A stretch of DNA of 64,000 nucleotides, from NCBI RefSeq assembly GCF_000721265.1, contig NZ_JOFZ01000001.1:372001-436000 (forward strand), written 5' to 3'. The stretch comes from Streptomyces sp. NRRL F-5126 (GTDB taxonomy: Bacteria; Actinomycetota; Actinomycetes; Streptomycetales; Streptomycetaceae). Position 1 is the stretch's first letter. Each line of letters begins with the position of its first letter. Shown here in pieces: positions 1-9,637 of this stretch. The notes below the pieces were generated by a model. It was not told the DNA's origin, made no database searches, and saw nothing but the letters and a program-made list of their open reading frames with translations. Both the position numbers and the translations under genes were made by a program.

Positions 1-18
1 GGCACGGAGCAGGCGGAC

Positions 19-1305
19 GTGGGCCAGGCAGCCGCCGGGCAGGCGCGCGGCGGCCGCGGGGCCGCCTGGACGGTGGAGACGTCGGGGCCCGCGTCCGCCA
101 GGCCGTCGCCCGCGTCGCTGAGTCCGCCGGCGCGGCGCGGCGGCACGGGCGGCCCGGCCGCCGGGCCGTCGCACAGTGTGCTGATGTCCCTGCTCGGGGC
201 GTGGGCGCTGGCCGTGTGCTCGGCTGAGGAGACCGCCTACGTCGAGGCCCATCTGAGCGAGTGCGAAGCGTGCGCCGATGAGGCGCTGCGGCTGCGTGAC
301 GCGGTCGGGCTGCTGCAGGCCGATCGGAGCCTCGACCTCGATCCGGCGCTGCGCTCGCAGGTCCTGGCGGAGTGCCTCGCCCGCAGGCCGGCCCGCACCC
401 CAGTGCCGGGGTGGGCCGCCTCGTACGACGCGGAGACCGCGCGGCTCGACGCGCTGCTGCACGACATGGCCGAGGACGACTGGCACGCGCCCGTGCGGCT
501 GAGGTGGTTCGAGGACGGGAAGCCGGCCGCACGCTCCACCACCGTGGCGGGCGTCATCGGCCACCTCCTGGCGGTGGACGGCGTCGTCGGCGTCGCGCTC
601 GGCCTCGAAGACCCCCTGTTCCCCGCCGCGCCGCTCGCCCCGGACGAGCGCACCGAGCGCTTCTGGGGCGAGGCGGCAGGACCGCACGCGCGCGACGTGC
701 ACGCGCCGTGGCGGGAGCAGAACCACGCGCTGGTCAGGCGCGTCTCCTTCGCGTCAGGGGACTCCGGGGACTCCGGGGTCGTGGCGGACGACTCCGCCGG
801 CACCGACGTGGCCGGGTTGTCCGTCTCGTACGGCGGCTTCGCCCTGCCGCTGCGTGACGCGCTCGTCGACCGCGCCTTCGAGTGCTGGATCCACGGCAGC
901 GACATCGCCGACGCGGTCGACTATCCGTACGCGCCTCCCGGCGGCACGCACCTGCGCACCATGATCGACCTGGCCGCCAGGCTGCTGCCCGCCGCGCTCG
1001 CCAGGCGCCGCAGGCAGGGGCGTGCCGGGCCGCCCGCCGAGCTGGTCGCGGCCGGTGCACCCGGGAGGTCCCTGCACCTGGAGGTGGAGGGCGCGGGCGG
1101 CGGCGACTGGTACGTCCCGCTCGACTCCCCCGCGGCGCTCGGTTCGGCGGACCGCGCCGTCGCGCACGTCGCCGTCGACGGCGTGGAGTTCTGCCGGCTC
1201 GTGGCCGGGCACGTCGAGCCGGAGGAGGCGGCGGCCGGGCGGGGCGGCGACCGCGGCGCCGTCACCGACGTGCTGCACGCCGCGGCGGACCTGAGCCGGA
1301 TGTAG
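19..1305 (+). CDS. Zinc-finger / maleylpyruvate isomerase N-terminal domain protein (5' end uncertain)
   Basis: The N-terminal part carries an anti-sigma-type zinc-binding motif: a His in PSHSVLMSLLGAW, then HLSECEAC (H-x3-C-x2-C). The rest, from about residue 135, resembles the mycothiol-dependent maleylpyruvate isomerase (MDMPI/DinB-like) fold, with the typical ARLDALLHDMAEDDW and VAGVIGHLLAVDGVVG segments. In this family the zinc finger usually belongs to a small regulator next to a sigma factor and the MDMPI part may bind mycothiol; the actual substrate is unknown. Because the conserved His lies upstream of the internal ATG at 184, translation must start earlier. GTG at 19 or 73 are options, and the frame stays open to base 1, so the gene may begin outside the window. 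The first 50 residues are low-complexity Ala/Gly/Pro. Confidence 0.75.
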   Translation: MGQAAAGQARGGRGAAWTVETSGPASARPSPASLSPPARRGGTGGPAAGPSHSVLMSLLGAWALAVCSAEETAYVEAHLSECEACADEALRLRDAVGLLQADRSLDLDPALRSQVLAECLARRPARTPVPGWAASYDAETARLDALLHDMAEDDWHAPVRLRWFEDGKPAARSTTVAGVIGHLLAVDGVVGVALGLEDPLFPAAPLAPDERTERFWGEAAGPHARDVHAPWREQNHALVRRVSFASGDSGDSGVVADDSAGTDVAGLSVSYGGFALPLRDALVDRAFECWIHGSDIADAVDYPYAPPGGTHLRTMIDLAARLLPAALARRRRQGRAGPPAELVAAGAPGRSLHLEVEGAGGGDWYVPLDSPAALGSADRAVAHVAVDGVEFCRLVAGHVEPEEAAAGRGGDRGAVTDVLHAAADLSRM

Positions 1306-1311
1306 AGGCGT

Positions 1312-2202
1312 TCAGGCGAAGACGACGGTGCGCGAGCCGTTCAGCAGGATGCGGTGCTCCGCGTGCCACTTGACCGCGCGCGCGAGCGCCTGGCACTCGA
1401 CGTCCCGGCCGAGCGCCACCAGCTGCTCGGGCGTCACCTCGTGGCCGACGCGCTCGACCTCCTGCTCGATGATCGGGCCCTCGTCGAGCTCGGCCGTCAC
1501 GTAGTGCGCCGTCGCGCCGATCAGTTTCACGCCGCGCGCGTGCGCCTGGTGGTACGGCTTCGCGCCCTTGAAGCTCGGCAGGAACGAGTGGTGGATGTTG
1601 ATGATCCGCCCGTTGAGCTGCTTGCACAGGTCGTCGGAGATGACCTGCATGTACCGCGCGAGCACGACCAGTTCGACGCCCTCGTCGCGGACGATGCCGA
1701 GCAGCCGCTGCTCGGCCTCCGCCTTGGTGTCCCTGGTCACGGGCACGTGGTGGAAGGGCACACCGTACGAGCCGGCGAGGTCGCGGAAGTCGGGGTGGTT
1801 GGAGACGACGGCCGCGATGTCCACGGGCAGCGCGCCGATGCTCGCACGGAACAGCAGGTCGTTGAGGCAGTGGCCGAACCTGCTCACCATCAGCACGATC
1901 CGCGTCCGGGCGTCGGCCCGGTGGATCTCCCAGTCCATCCGGAAGGCGTCGCCGATCGCGGCGAAGCTCGCGCGCAGCTTCTCCACGCTCTCCGCGCCGT
2001 CGTCCGCGGAGAAGTGCACCCGCATGAAGAACAGGCCCGTGTCGCGGTCGCCGAACTGCCTGCTGTCCTCGATGTTGCAGCCGGTCATGAACAGGTAGCT
2101 GGACACGGCGTGCACGATGCCCTGCTTGTCGGGGCACGACAGCGTGAGGACGTACTGCTCGCGCGGGGCGCTCGCGGCGGCGGATGCGGTCGGCTCGTTC
2201 AT
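1312..2202 (-). CDS. purU: Formyltetrahydrofolate deformylase
   Basis: Hydrolyses 10-formyltetrahydrofolate to tetrahydrofolate and formate, which balances one-carbon units and supplies formate for purine synthesis. The 296-residue length is normal. An N-terminal ACT domain (about residues 15-90, LTLSCPDKQGIVHAVSSYL) is followed by a formyltransferase-fold domain. The catalytic Asn-His pair is seen in IINIHHSFLPSFKGAKPYHQA and the Asp in TAELDEGPIIEQ. It converges on the zinc-finger gene with only 6 bases between the stops. No operon partner is evident. Confidence 0.96.
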   Translation of the reverse strand: MNEPTASAAASAPREQYVLTLSCPDKQGIVHAVSSYLFMTGCNIEDSRQFGDRDTGLFFMRVHFSADDGAESVEKLRASFAAIGDAFRMDWEIHRADARTRIVLMVSRFGHCLNDLLFRASIGALPVDIAAVVSNHPDFRDLAGSYGVPFHHVPVTRDTKAEAEQRLLGIVRDEGVELVVLARYMQVISDDLCKQLNGRIINIHHSFLPSFKGAKPYHQAHARGVKLIGATAHYVTAELDEGPIIEQEVERVGHEVTPEQLVALGRDVECQALARAVKWHAEHRILLNGSRTVVFA

Positions 2203-2242
2203 ATCCGGGAGGATCCCACACCCGCCCGGGCCGGCTGAGCCG

Positions 2243-2680
2243 TCAGACCGCGTGCGTGATGATCCGCAGGACGTCGAGCGACTTCGGCGGGGTGTCCGGG
2301 TCCTCGCCGTCGTTCGTCGCGAGGCGTACGTGCGCCTCGCGCGCGGCGCGCACCGCCTCGGGCCAGCCGTGGTGCTCCACGTACGCGGACACCAGGGCGT
2401 CAGGCCCGACCTGGTGCATGATCCGCAGGACGCGCAGCACGGCCACGTCCACGAGGGCGGCCTCGCCCGAGTCGCGGAAGATGGTGCCGACGTACTTCTC
2501 GGCGGACCAGTTGTCCAGCCACGTGTCCTCGACGAGCCGGTAGACGGCGTCGGTCACGTCGCCGTACCCCTCGCGGCCCGCGAGCCAGCACTCCTGGTGG
2601 AAGACCGGATCGGAAAGCATGTGCAGCGCCGAGCGCACGTTGCTGCGCCAGCGCCACCATGGCATGTCATTCAGCGGCAT
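2243..2680 (-). CDS. Conserved hypothetical protein
   Basis: A cytoplasmic protein of about 145 residues without signal peptide or membrane segment. It has the look of a conserved Streptomyces family (PWWRWRSNVRSALHML near the start, LVEDTWLDNWSAEKYVGTIF in the middle, mostly helical). I do not recognise a characterised function. The start is ambiguous: ATG at 2680 is used, but ATG at 2689 or 2665 would also fit, and no strong ribosome-binding site settles it. The reading frame stays open upstream to 2863, but that part is low-complexity Arg/Pro and unlikely to be coding. It stands between purU and the FG-GAP protein gene, separated from the latter by a terminator hairpin. Confidence 0.7.
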   Translation of the reverse strand: MPLNDMPWWRWRSNVRSALHMLSDPVFHQECWLAGREGYGDVTDAVYRLVEDTWLDNWSAEKYVGTIFRDSGEAALVDVAVLRVLRIMHQVGPDALVSAYVEHHGWPEAVRAAREAHVRLATNDGEDPDTPPKSLDVLRIITHAV

Positions 2681-2809
2681 GCCCCCCATGGTGGAGGAGC
2701 GGCGGGCGCGACGGGAAGGGTTCTCGGTACCTTGCTGCACGGTTGTCGATCGTACGTCGGGCTCGTCCGGCCCCGGCACAGGCGTTCGAGCCCGCCCGAC
2801 GGGCGCGCA

Positions 2810-2859
2810 CGCGCGGGCCCGCCGCCCGGGAGAGAACACCCGGAGCGGCGGGCCCGCGT
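2810..2859 (-). terminator. Terminator hairpin after the FG-GAP protein gene
   Basis: A perfect inverted repeat, ACGCGGGCCCGCCGC against GCGGCGGGCCCGCGT, with a 20-base loop, starts 8 bases beyond the stop of the gene at 2867-5122, read leftward. There is no long U tract, as is common in Streptomyces. Confidence 0.8.
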
Positions 2860-2866
2860 GCACTGC

Positions 2867-5122
2867 TTACCTCATGACGTAACCGAAGTACGTGCCCGCG
2901 GCCGGGAGGCCGCCCTTGCCGGGCTCGTACGACGTCACCGGGGCCGTCGCGCCCCCGGCGGTCACGTTGGACAGCGGCAGCGCGTAGGCGGCGCCGTACG
3001 AGGACGGGCCGTAGGGCATGCCCACGTAGAGCGCGGTGCCGGTGTAGTGGATGCTCGCGCCCAGGTACTGCTTCGTGCCGGGGGCGCCGGGCAGCCCGTG
3101 GCTGCCGGCCTGCAACCACAGGTCGTTGGCGCCGGGGGCGCCGAGGAGCGAGAAGGTGGAGACGGCTCCGGAGCCGGTCACCGGGGTGCCGTTGACGTTG
3201 ATGGCCTCGTCCTGCTCGCCGATGGCCAGCTTGAGCGTCGCGCCGGTGCTCACCGCGCGGGGCGCGGTGTTGACGGCGGCGACGGTCTTGCCGAAGTGGT
3301 CGCCCTTCTCCGAGGCGCCGGTCACGTCGTCGTCATTGGTGCCCTGCGTGTACACGTTGAGCTGGCTGTAGCCGCCCGACGCGGTGATGTCGAACGTCTC
3401 GACCATGCCGGCCTCGGCATGGGCCACGCCGTCGCTCGTGGTGAGGGCCTCGCCGGGCGAGCCGACCACCAGGATCGAGTCGTCGGCCGCCGCCTGGCCC
3501 TGCTTGCGGTACGGGATCATGGCGAGTGACCCGCCGAACAGGTCGCCCACCTCGGTGCCTCCGGAGATCCCGCTCGAGTCCTGGGAGAGGGCGTACATCG
3601 GGGTCGGCTTGTGCTCGCTGTTGAGTGTCTGCTTGAAGACCTCCAGGTTGCCCGCGTCCTTGCTCCCGCTGATGGTGTCGTGCTGGGCCGAGACGACGAT
3701 GTGGTTCGCGTCCGCGGCGACCACGCCGCCGAACCCGTCACCCGCCTCCACGGCGCCGCCGACACCGGTGCTGTCCTGGTCGATGCCGACACTGGTGCCG
3801 CCGTGCACGTAGTGCACCATGCCCGCGCCCGCGACGGAGCCGAGGGACTCGCCGGGCACGCCGATCACCACGTACGGCTCGCCGGCCGCGTTGGTTCCGG
3901 CGGCGAGTGCCTGGCCGAAGCGGTCGCCCGCCTCGCTCGTGGACCCCTTGATGGAGCCGCTGCCCGTGCCCTGCTCGAAGTGGGTGTCCTTCGTCGCTCC
4001 CGTGCCGAGGCCGCCGGGGGCGCCGTGCAGGATGTCGACCATGCCCGCGTCCGCCAGACTGCCCAGGTCCTCCGAGGGGGTGCCGACGACGAGGTCGGTG
4101 CAGCCGTCCTCGTCGTAGTCGACGGTCGCGAGCTCCTCGCCGAACCAGTCGTTCTTCTCGCCGCCGCCGGCCACCCAGTCGAGGTCCTGGTTGATCTCCT
4201 GGGTGCCCTTGCCGCCGCCGTAGACGATCCGGATCAGGCCGGCACCGGCGTCGCCGCCGACGGTGGCCTTCGGGTCGGAGACGGCGACGTCCTCGACGCC
4301 GTCGCAGTTGAAGTCGGCGACGGGGACGGCGCCCACCGTCGAGGCCACCCAGGAGCCCAGGTCGTCGACGCGGGCCGCGACGCCGCCCGTGCGGGTCTCG
4401 GTGCTGTCGATGCCGAAGCAACCGCCCTGGTAGGAGCGGCTGGTGAGGGCCGCGAGCTGCGGCGTCCCGTTCGACGTGCGGACCACGGGGCCGCCGGTGT
4501 CGCCCATGCAGGCGGCCACGCCGTCCTTGCCGGTGACGGTGGCGGTCGTGGCGTCGGACGAGTCGACCGTGTACGTGCCCGAGTGCAGGGTCAGCGGCGC
4601 CCACTCGGTCTTGCTGCGCCCGTACCCGGCGAACTGCAAGTCCTCGCCCGCGGTCGGGGCGCTGGTCGCGAGGGCGACGGGGGCGACATTGGTGACCGGC
4701 CGGTTCAGGCGGGCCAGGACCACGTCGCGGTCGGTGCGCGGCACGAGCTGCACGACGTCGCGCACCGCGCCGGCGTTGCCCGTCAGGTCCGTGCGCCCGA
4801 TCGTCGCGGTCGTCTTCAGCTTCGGCTTGCCCGCGGGGACGGCGATGCTCGTGGCCGGGTCGTCGGCGAAGCAGCTGGCGGCGGTCAGCAGCCACTCGGG
4901 GTCGACCAGGGCGGCGGAGCAGCCGCGGTCGTGGTCGCCGACGATGACCTGCGCGCTGTAGCCGAACGCGGTGTCGGTGACCGGGTCGCCGGTGGTGGCG
5001 GAGGCGGGCGCCGTGCCCAGCGCGAACGAGGCGGCGATCACGGCGGTGGCCGCCGCGCCGAGGCGCATGCGTCTGCCGTGCCCGGTGTGTCTGTCGTGGT
5101 GGCGATGGCTGGTGTGTTTCAT
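2867..5122 (-). CDS. Secreted trypsin-fold protein with FG-GAP beta-propeller; catalytic triad degenerate
   Basis: A 751-residue exported protein. A Sec-type signal peptide (Arg/His-rich start, then RLGAAATAVIAASFALG, cleavage near ASA-TTG) precedes a chymotrypsin-fold domain (about residues 30-270). FG-GAP/integrin-alpha-like repeats follow, with DxNxDGxxD-type calcium loops such as DFNCDGVEDVAV and DYDEDGCTDLVVG. The trypsin motif TAAHC reads TAASC and the serine motif GDSGGP reads GDTGGP, so the general-base His and the nucleophile Ser are both replaced. The protein is therefore more likely a binding or scaffold protein than a classical protease, although a Thr nucleophile cannot be excluded. 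ATG at 5122 is chosen because the signal peptide begins there. The gene downstream of the secreted protein at 5199 reads in the same direction, so they may be co-transcribed. Confidence 0.88.
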   Translation of the reverse strand: MKHTSHRHHDRHTGHGRRMRLGAAATAVIAASFALGTAPASATTGDPVTDTAFGYSAQVIVGDHDRGCSAALVDPEWLLTAASCFADDPATSIAVPAGKPKLKTTATIGRTDLTGNAGAVRDVVQLVPRTDRDVVLARLNRPVTNVAPVALATSAPTAGEDLQFAGYGRSKTEWAPLTLHSGTYTVDSSDATTATVTGKDGVAACMGDTGGPVVRTSNGTPQLAALTSRSYQGGCFGIDSTETRTGGVAARVDDLGSWVASTVGAVPVADFNCDGVEDVAVSDPKATVGGDAGAGLIRIVYGGGKGTQEINQDLDWVAGGGEKNDWFGEELATVDYDEDGCTDLVVGTPSEDLGSLADAGMVDILHGAPGGLGTGATKDTHFEQGTGSGSIKGSTSEAGDRFGQALAAGTNAAGEPYVVIGVPGESLGSVAGAGMVHYVHGGTSVGIDQDSTGVGGAVEAGDGFGGVVAADANHIVVSAQHDTISGSKDAGNLEVFKQTLNSEHKPTPMYALSQDSSGISGGTEVGDLFGGSLAMIPYRKQGQAAADDSILVVGSPGEALTTSDGVAHAEAGMVETFDITASGGYSQLNVYTQGTNDDDVTGASEKGDHFGKTVAAVNTAPRAVSTGATLKLAIGEQDEAINVNGTPVTGSGAVSTFSLLGAPGANDLWLQAGSHGLPGAPGTKQYLGASIHYTGTALYVGMPYGPSSYGAAYALPLSNVTAGGATAPVTSYEPGKGGLPAAGTYFGYVMR

Positions 5123-5198
5123 GACGTGGCTCCTGGAACGGGACGGCTGCGGAAGGCGACGGGACGCCGCTTGCGGCACAACAGGCTGCTGCCGGGGG

Positions 5199-5756
5199 TC
5201 ACTTGTGGGCCCTGATCTCGACGAGCATGAAGTCGCGCCCGTCCGGGTCGGCGCTCTGGCCGATCGGGGTCCACGCGTTCGCCGGCACGTCGAAGGTCTT
5301 CTTGTCGCCGTCCGTGGTCATGTCGACCTGCGTCGTGTAGTCGTTGCCGTCGACGCCGTAGACCGAGGGGAGCTCCAGGGTCAGCCAACCCGAGTCGCCG
5401 GTGACGTTGAAGCAGACCTCGTCGTTCTTGAGCGAGTAGAACTGGAGCTGACCCGTGTCGTTCGCGCAGTCGGCCAGCGTGATGTGGCCGTCGCCGCGCT
5501 TGAGGACGATGCCCTTCTCCGCCAGGATCTTGTCGGCCTGCGGGTAGTTGAAGTCCTCCACCGCGTAGCCGGGTGCGTCCGCCGCTACCGCCTTGACCGG
5601 CGCGCCGTCGCCGTGGGCGGACGCCGTCGCCGCGCCGCCGCCCGCCGCCGCGCCCGTCATCCCGAGCCAGGCGAGTGCGCCGGCCGCCAGGGCGGCGCCC
5701 AGCGTGCGCGCCACGAGGCGCATTCTTCCCGGCTTGTTTCTGCCACGTTTCTTCAT
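5199..5756 (-). CDS. Small secreted protein
   Basis: A 185-residue exported protein. MKKRGRNKPGR followed by a hydrophobic stretch (LVARTLGAALAAGALAWLGM) makes a signal peptide with a probable cleavage near ASA-HGD. The mature part (from about residue 50) looks like a compact beta domain with two Cys (in TLADCAND and DEVCFNV) that could form a disulfide. I do not recognise a characterised family. It lies directly upstream of, and 76 bases from, the FG-GAP protein gene on the same strand, suggesting a shared transcript and a shared extracellular role. Confidence 0.78.
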   Translation of the reverse strand: MKKRGRNKPGRMRLVARTLGAALAAGALAWLGMTGAAAGGGAATASAHGDGAPVKAVAADAPGYAVEDFNYPQADKILAEKGIVLKRGDGHITLADCANDTGQLQFYSLKNDEVCFNVTGDSGWLTLELPSVYGVDGNDYTTQVDMTTDGDKKTFDVPANAWTPIGQSADPDGRDFMLVEIRAHK

Positions 5757-6252
5757 TGCAGCCCCAACGCTCGATTCCGGTTGAAACCAATCCCCACATG
5801 AACCCACTCGAAAATGGGCATGGCCATGAGCCCCACGGGAATTCCGCCCAGGGGGCTGCGTGATTTCACGGAGTCTGCAAATCCGAGCGCCACCCCCCAG
5901 CACCCACGACCTGATGTCGCATCAAACCTTCACGGTTCCGTCCGTGTCCAGTCAAATGGAATGAGGCAAGTCGGGGCAAAGTGCTACAAGTTGACTATGG
6001 TGAATCTCACATGGCGGAAAGGTTAAGTCCGAGTGCGAAGATAACGTGAAGGGCAAATAAAGATTCAATAACCGACCACGTACAGGTAATGCGGCAAGAA
6101 TCCGCCCACCTCCGGTAATTGCACGTTCTTGCCCCTGGACAACGTCTGTATGGTCTGAATCGAAACGGCGCCTCCGCCGTATTTCTCCCTTGGACGGTGA
6201 GGCGCCGCTCGCGTGTCCGCACCGTTCGCATCCGTACGGAAAGGGTCACCTC
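5757..6252. promoter_or_regulatory. Divergent promoter region, AT-richer than surroundings
   Basis: About 500 bases without a convincing gene separate the leftward secreted-protein gene from the rightward ALF-repeat gene. Base composition drops well below the flanking genes between roughly 5930 and 6130. An inverted repeat GGCGCCTC (6167-6174) / GAGGCGCC (6199-6206) lies 46 bases before the ALF gene start and could be an untranslated-leader hairpin or an operator. TTGACT at 5991 is a candidate -35 element but no well-spaced -10 is obvious. Confidence 0.5.
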
Positions 6253-9200
6253 TTGTCAGCACCAATGTGGGACAGACGCAAGCTGCTCAAGGTCCTCGCC
6301 GCGGGAGCCGCGCTCCCGGCCCTGCCCGCCATCGCCACCATGACCGCCGCACCCGCCTGGGCCGACGGCACCGCAGGGGACTCGGACCTCGGCCTGCCCG
6401 ACACCGATCGGGGCAAGGCCGTCTTCGCCTACCAGACAGGCGGCCAGTCCGTCCGCGCGGCCGCCGCCGCCGCGCTGGTCGGCTCACCTGCCGCCGTATC
6501 CACCTTCCTCACCAGCGAACTCCCCTCGGCGAAGGCCACGGACAACCGCTTCGCCCTCATCTCCTCACTGCCCTACGCGGGCACCGCGACCCAGGCCGCG
6601 GCGAGTACGGCGCTGAGCGCGGGGGACAGCGCGATCGCCGCCTTCCTGGCCGACGGGTACCGCACCCCCGTCACGAACGACCTGCGCCTGTCCACTTTCA
6701 CGGTGCTGAACAACAGCGGCACCGCCGTCCAGGGCGCGGCGAACAAGGCGCTCGACGCCGGCACCATGGAGGCCCTGCGCACGTTCCTGCGGGAGACCCA
6801 GTACACGGAAGAGGACAAGGACGAGAAGCTCGCGGTCTTCACGATCCTGTCCACCGCGTCGCCCGAGGTCGCCAAGTACGCCCAGCGCGCCCTGGACGAC
6901 GGATCGCCCGAGGCGATCCAGCAGTTCCTCGTCTCCGGGCAGTACATCGCCCGTGCGCGCGACGAGGAGACCGCCACGATCGACCAGCTGGTCGCGATCG
7001 TGGAGCGCGAGGGCAAGAGGGCGAAGCTCAAGACGGACCAGGCCGTCGCCGCGTCCGACGAGGCGAAGAAGGCCGCCGCCGAGGCCAAGGCCGCCGCCCA
7101 GAAGGCCGCCGCCGAGGCGGCGGCCGCCAAGGACGACGTCGAGAAGTCCGCCAGGGCCGCACGGGCGGCGGCGAGCGCGGCACGCGGCGCCGCGGGTGCC
7201 GCGTCCACCGCGATCTCCGCCTCCCGCACCGCGCAGGCCGCGTCCAGCCGTGCCGCGAGGGCGGCGCAGGCCGCCGCCGCTGCCGCCGCCTCGGCGGGCA
7301 GTGCCGCGTCCCGCGCGTACCGCGCCGCCATCGCCGCGTCCAAGGACGCGTCCGCCGCGTCCGCCGCCCGCCAGGCCGCTCAGGGCGCGCGCAACGCCGC
7401 GAGCCGTGCACGCACCGCGGCCAAGGCGGCCGACGCCGCGGCCACCGCGTCCCAGCAGGCATCCTCCGCCGGCGCGTCCGCGGCGAGCGCCGCGCAGAAC
7501 GCCGCGGCCGCCGCCAACGCGGCGGCCGACGCCGCGTCCTCGGCCGGCGTCGCCAAGTCGGAGGCCGCGGAGGCCCGTCAGGCCGCCGCCGAGGCGAACG
7601 CGGCCGCGGCACGCGCCACCAGGGCGGCGGGCACCGCGCAATCCCTCGCGAACAAGGCCGCCTCCTCGGCACGCGTCGCGCGCGACGCCGCCAACAGTGC
7701 GGCCGACCACGCGGACGCCGCCGCTGACGCGGCGGACGAGGCCGCGAAGCACGCGGGCGAGGCCGTCGAGTACGCCAAGCGGTCGACCGCGTACGCCAAG
7801 GCCGCCGTCGAGGCCGCCGACACGGCCACGAACGCCGTCAACGAGGCAGTGGACGTGGAGACGGCGGCGCGCGCGGCCGACGCCGACCGCATCGCCCAGG
7901 ACACGGAGTCCGGCGTCGATGCCGCGCGCGTCCTCGCGCAGGAGGAGACCGACGACGCGGCGAAGGCCGACAAGCAGCGCACGCAGGCCGAGAAGACCTC
8001 CCAGGACATCACGGACGCCCTCGCCGCCGCCGAGTCCGCGCTCCAGGCGGGCGACACCGCCACGGCCGCCGCGACCGGCCGCAAGGCCGCCGTCCTGCTT
8101 CTCGACTCGACCGGCACCTGGACGCGCGAGGCCGCCGCCTTCGCCCTCGCGGGCGCGGACCAGGACATGGCCAACTGGCTCCAGGCCGACCGCCTCATCG
8201 CCCAGCAGCAGGACGACCGCGAGACGGTGCTGGCCGTCGCGAAGGTCTCGCCGCCCGCCGTCGCCGCCGCCGCGGCCGACGCGCTGGCGAGCGACGACCC
8301 CGACGCCGCCCGCGTCTTCCTCGATACCGGCGCGATCGAGGCCGCCGCCACGGACAACCGGGTCAAGATTTTCGCGCTCCTCGGCAACGACCCCGGCGCG
8401 TCCGTGAAGGCGGGCGCGGAGGCGGCGCTGGACGACGGGAGCGCCCAGGCGCTGCACCAGTTCCTCACCATCGACCTCCTTGACGCCATCAAGAAGGACG
8501 ACCACGTCGAGGTCTTCCGGCTGCTCGGCACCGGCGGCGCCTACATGAAGTCGGCGGCGCAGATCGTGCTGGAGAGCTCCGCGCGGATGCGGCGCAACTT
8601 CATCGTCCACGACCAGTTCGACATCGCCCGCCTCGACCATGACGACGCCACCCACGTCGCCGCCATCCGCGCCTCCATCGCACACGCGGCGAAGATCGCG
8701 GCGACGGCGCAGCAGGACGCCGCCCTGGCGTCCAAGGCCGCCGCGGAGGCCAACCAGGCCGCCCAGGAGGCGGCCGACTGGGCGGCGAAGGCGCAGGGTT
8801 ACGCGAAGGACGCCGCCGACTCCGCGCAGAAGGCCAAGGACAACGCGGACGCCGCGGACAAGTCGGCGGCCGACGCGGCGCAGTCCGCCGCGACCGCCAA
8901 GGCGGCGGCGAAGGTCGCCCAGCACGCCGCCCGTTCCGCGAACTACTCGGCGCGCCAGGCGGCCAACTCCGCCCAGCAGGCGGTCTCGTACGCGGCGAGC
9001 GCGCAGTCCTCGGCCGCCTCGGCGCGCGCCTCCGCCATTCAGGCGGGCAAGGACGCGCAGGCCGCTGCCGCCGCCGCGAGCGACGCCCGCAAGATCGCGA
9101 CGCAGAAGGCGAAGGCCGAGGCCGCCGAGGCGGCGAGGAAGGCCGCGGAGGCGGCCAAGCAGCACCAGGCGGACGGCACCGACCCGTCGCAGACCTCGGA

Positions 9201-9627
9201 CAACGACAAGCCCTGGTACGTGGACTGGGGGATCTGGCCCGAGGACATCGGCAGCGTCAAGGACTGGGCGTCGGTCACCGGGCACTGGTCCACGATCCTG
9301 GGCTCGATCGGGGTGGCGATAGAGGTCGGCGGGCTGTTCCTCCCGCCGCCCGCCGACGCGATCGCGGAGGCCATCGGGCTCACCGTGGGACGCGTGTCCT
9401 GGGGCCTCCAGGGGGTGAGCGCCGTCCTCAACGGGATCGGGTACGGCTGGGACAGCAACCAGTTCCAGTCGGCACTCGGCATGTTCGTCATCGGCGGGAT
9501 CTTCATGGGCGAGTCGTCGCTGATCGGCAAGCTCGCCGGCAAGGAGGCGGCCCGGACGGTCGGCGCCAAGGTCTCCGGCGCCGTCCACGACACGGTCGTC
9601 TCGGTCGTGGGCTGGCTCACCTGGTAG
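6253..9627 (+). CDS. Tat-exported alanine-rich ALF-repeat protein
   Basis: A protein of about 1124 residues. A twin-arginine-like signal (MWDRRKLLKVLAAGA, cleavage after APAWA) is followed by ALF-type repeats (AL..GS..A..FL with a downstream Arg/Asp-rich element, about residues 45-250 and 610-770). Two long Ala/Lys/Glu/Ser stretches (about 270-600 and 790-950) should form extended coiled coils. The last 160 residues change character: Trp-rich, then Gly/Ala hydrophobic helices (LGSIGVAIEVGGLFLPPP, ALGMFVIGGIFMG). ALF repeats are known from large actinobacterial exported proteins, some of them polymorphic-toxin carriers. TTG at 6253 is preferred over ATG at 6265 because GGAAAGGG (6238-6245) sits 7 bases before it. 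Two small membrane-protein genes follow on the same strand. Confidence 0.85.
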   Translation: MSAPMWDRRKLLKVLAAGAALPALPAIATMTAAPAWADGTAGDSDLGLPDTDRGKAVFAYQTGGQSVRAAAAAALVGSPAAVSTFLTSELPSAKATDNRFALISSLPYAGTATQAAASTALSAGDSAIAAFLADGYRTPVTNDLRLSTFTVLNNSGTAVQGAANKALDAGTMEALRTFLRETQYTEEDKDEKLAVFTILSTASPEVAKYAQRALDDGSPEAIQQFLVSGQYIARARDEETATIDQLVAIVEREGKRAKLKTDQAVAASDEAKKAAAEAKAAAQKAAAEAAAAKDDVEKSARAARAAASAARGAAGAASTAISASRTAQAASSRAARAAQAAAAAAASAGSAASRAYRAAIAASKDASAASAARQAAQGARNAASRARTAAKAADAAATASQQASSAGASAASAAQNAAAAANAAADAASSAGVAKSEAAEARQAAAEANAAAARATRAAGTAQSLANKAASSARVARDAANSAADHADAAADAADEAAKHAGEAVEYAKRSTAYAKAAVEAADTATNAVNEAVDVETAARAADADRIAQDTESGVDAARVLAQEETDDAAKADKQRTQAEKTSQDITDALAAAESALQAGDTATAAATGRKAAVLLLDSTGTWTREAAAFALAGADQDMANWLQADRLIAQQQDDRETVLAVAKVSPPAVAAAAADALASDDPDAARVFLDTGAIEAAATDNRVKIFALLGNDPGASVKAGAEAALDDGSAQALHQFLTIDLLDAIKKDDHVEVFRLLGTGGAYMKSAAQIVLESSARMRRNFIVHDQFDIARLDHDDATHVAAIRASIAHAAKIAATAQQDAALASKAAAEANQAAQEAADWAAKAQGYAKDAADSAQKAKDNADAADKSAADAAQSAATAKAAAKVAQHAARSANYSARQAANSAQQAVSYAASAQSSAASARASAIQAGKDAQAAAAAASDARKIATQKAKAEAAEAARKAAEAAKQHQADGTDPSQTSDNDKPWYVDWGIWPEDIGSVKDWASVTGHWSTILGSIGVAIEVGGLFLPPPADAIAEAIGLTVGRVSWGLQGVSAVLNGIGYGWDSNQFQSALGMFVIGGIFMGESSLIGKLAGKEAARTVGAKVSGAVHDTVVSVVGWLTW

Positions 9628-9637
9628 TACTCGGGTA

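Noticed and set aside
3611..5215. Long rightward frames over the FG-GAP protein gene
   Set aside because: Antisense to a protein with clear domains; no ribosome-binding site or family resemblance.
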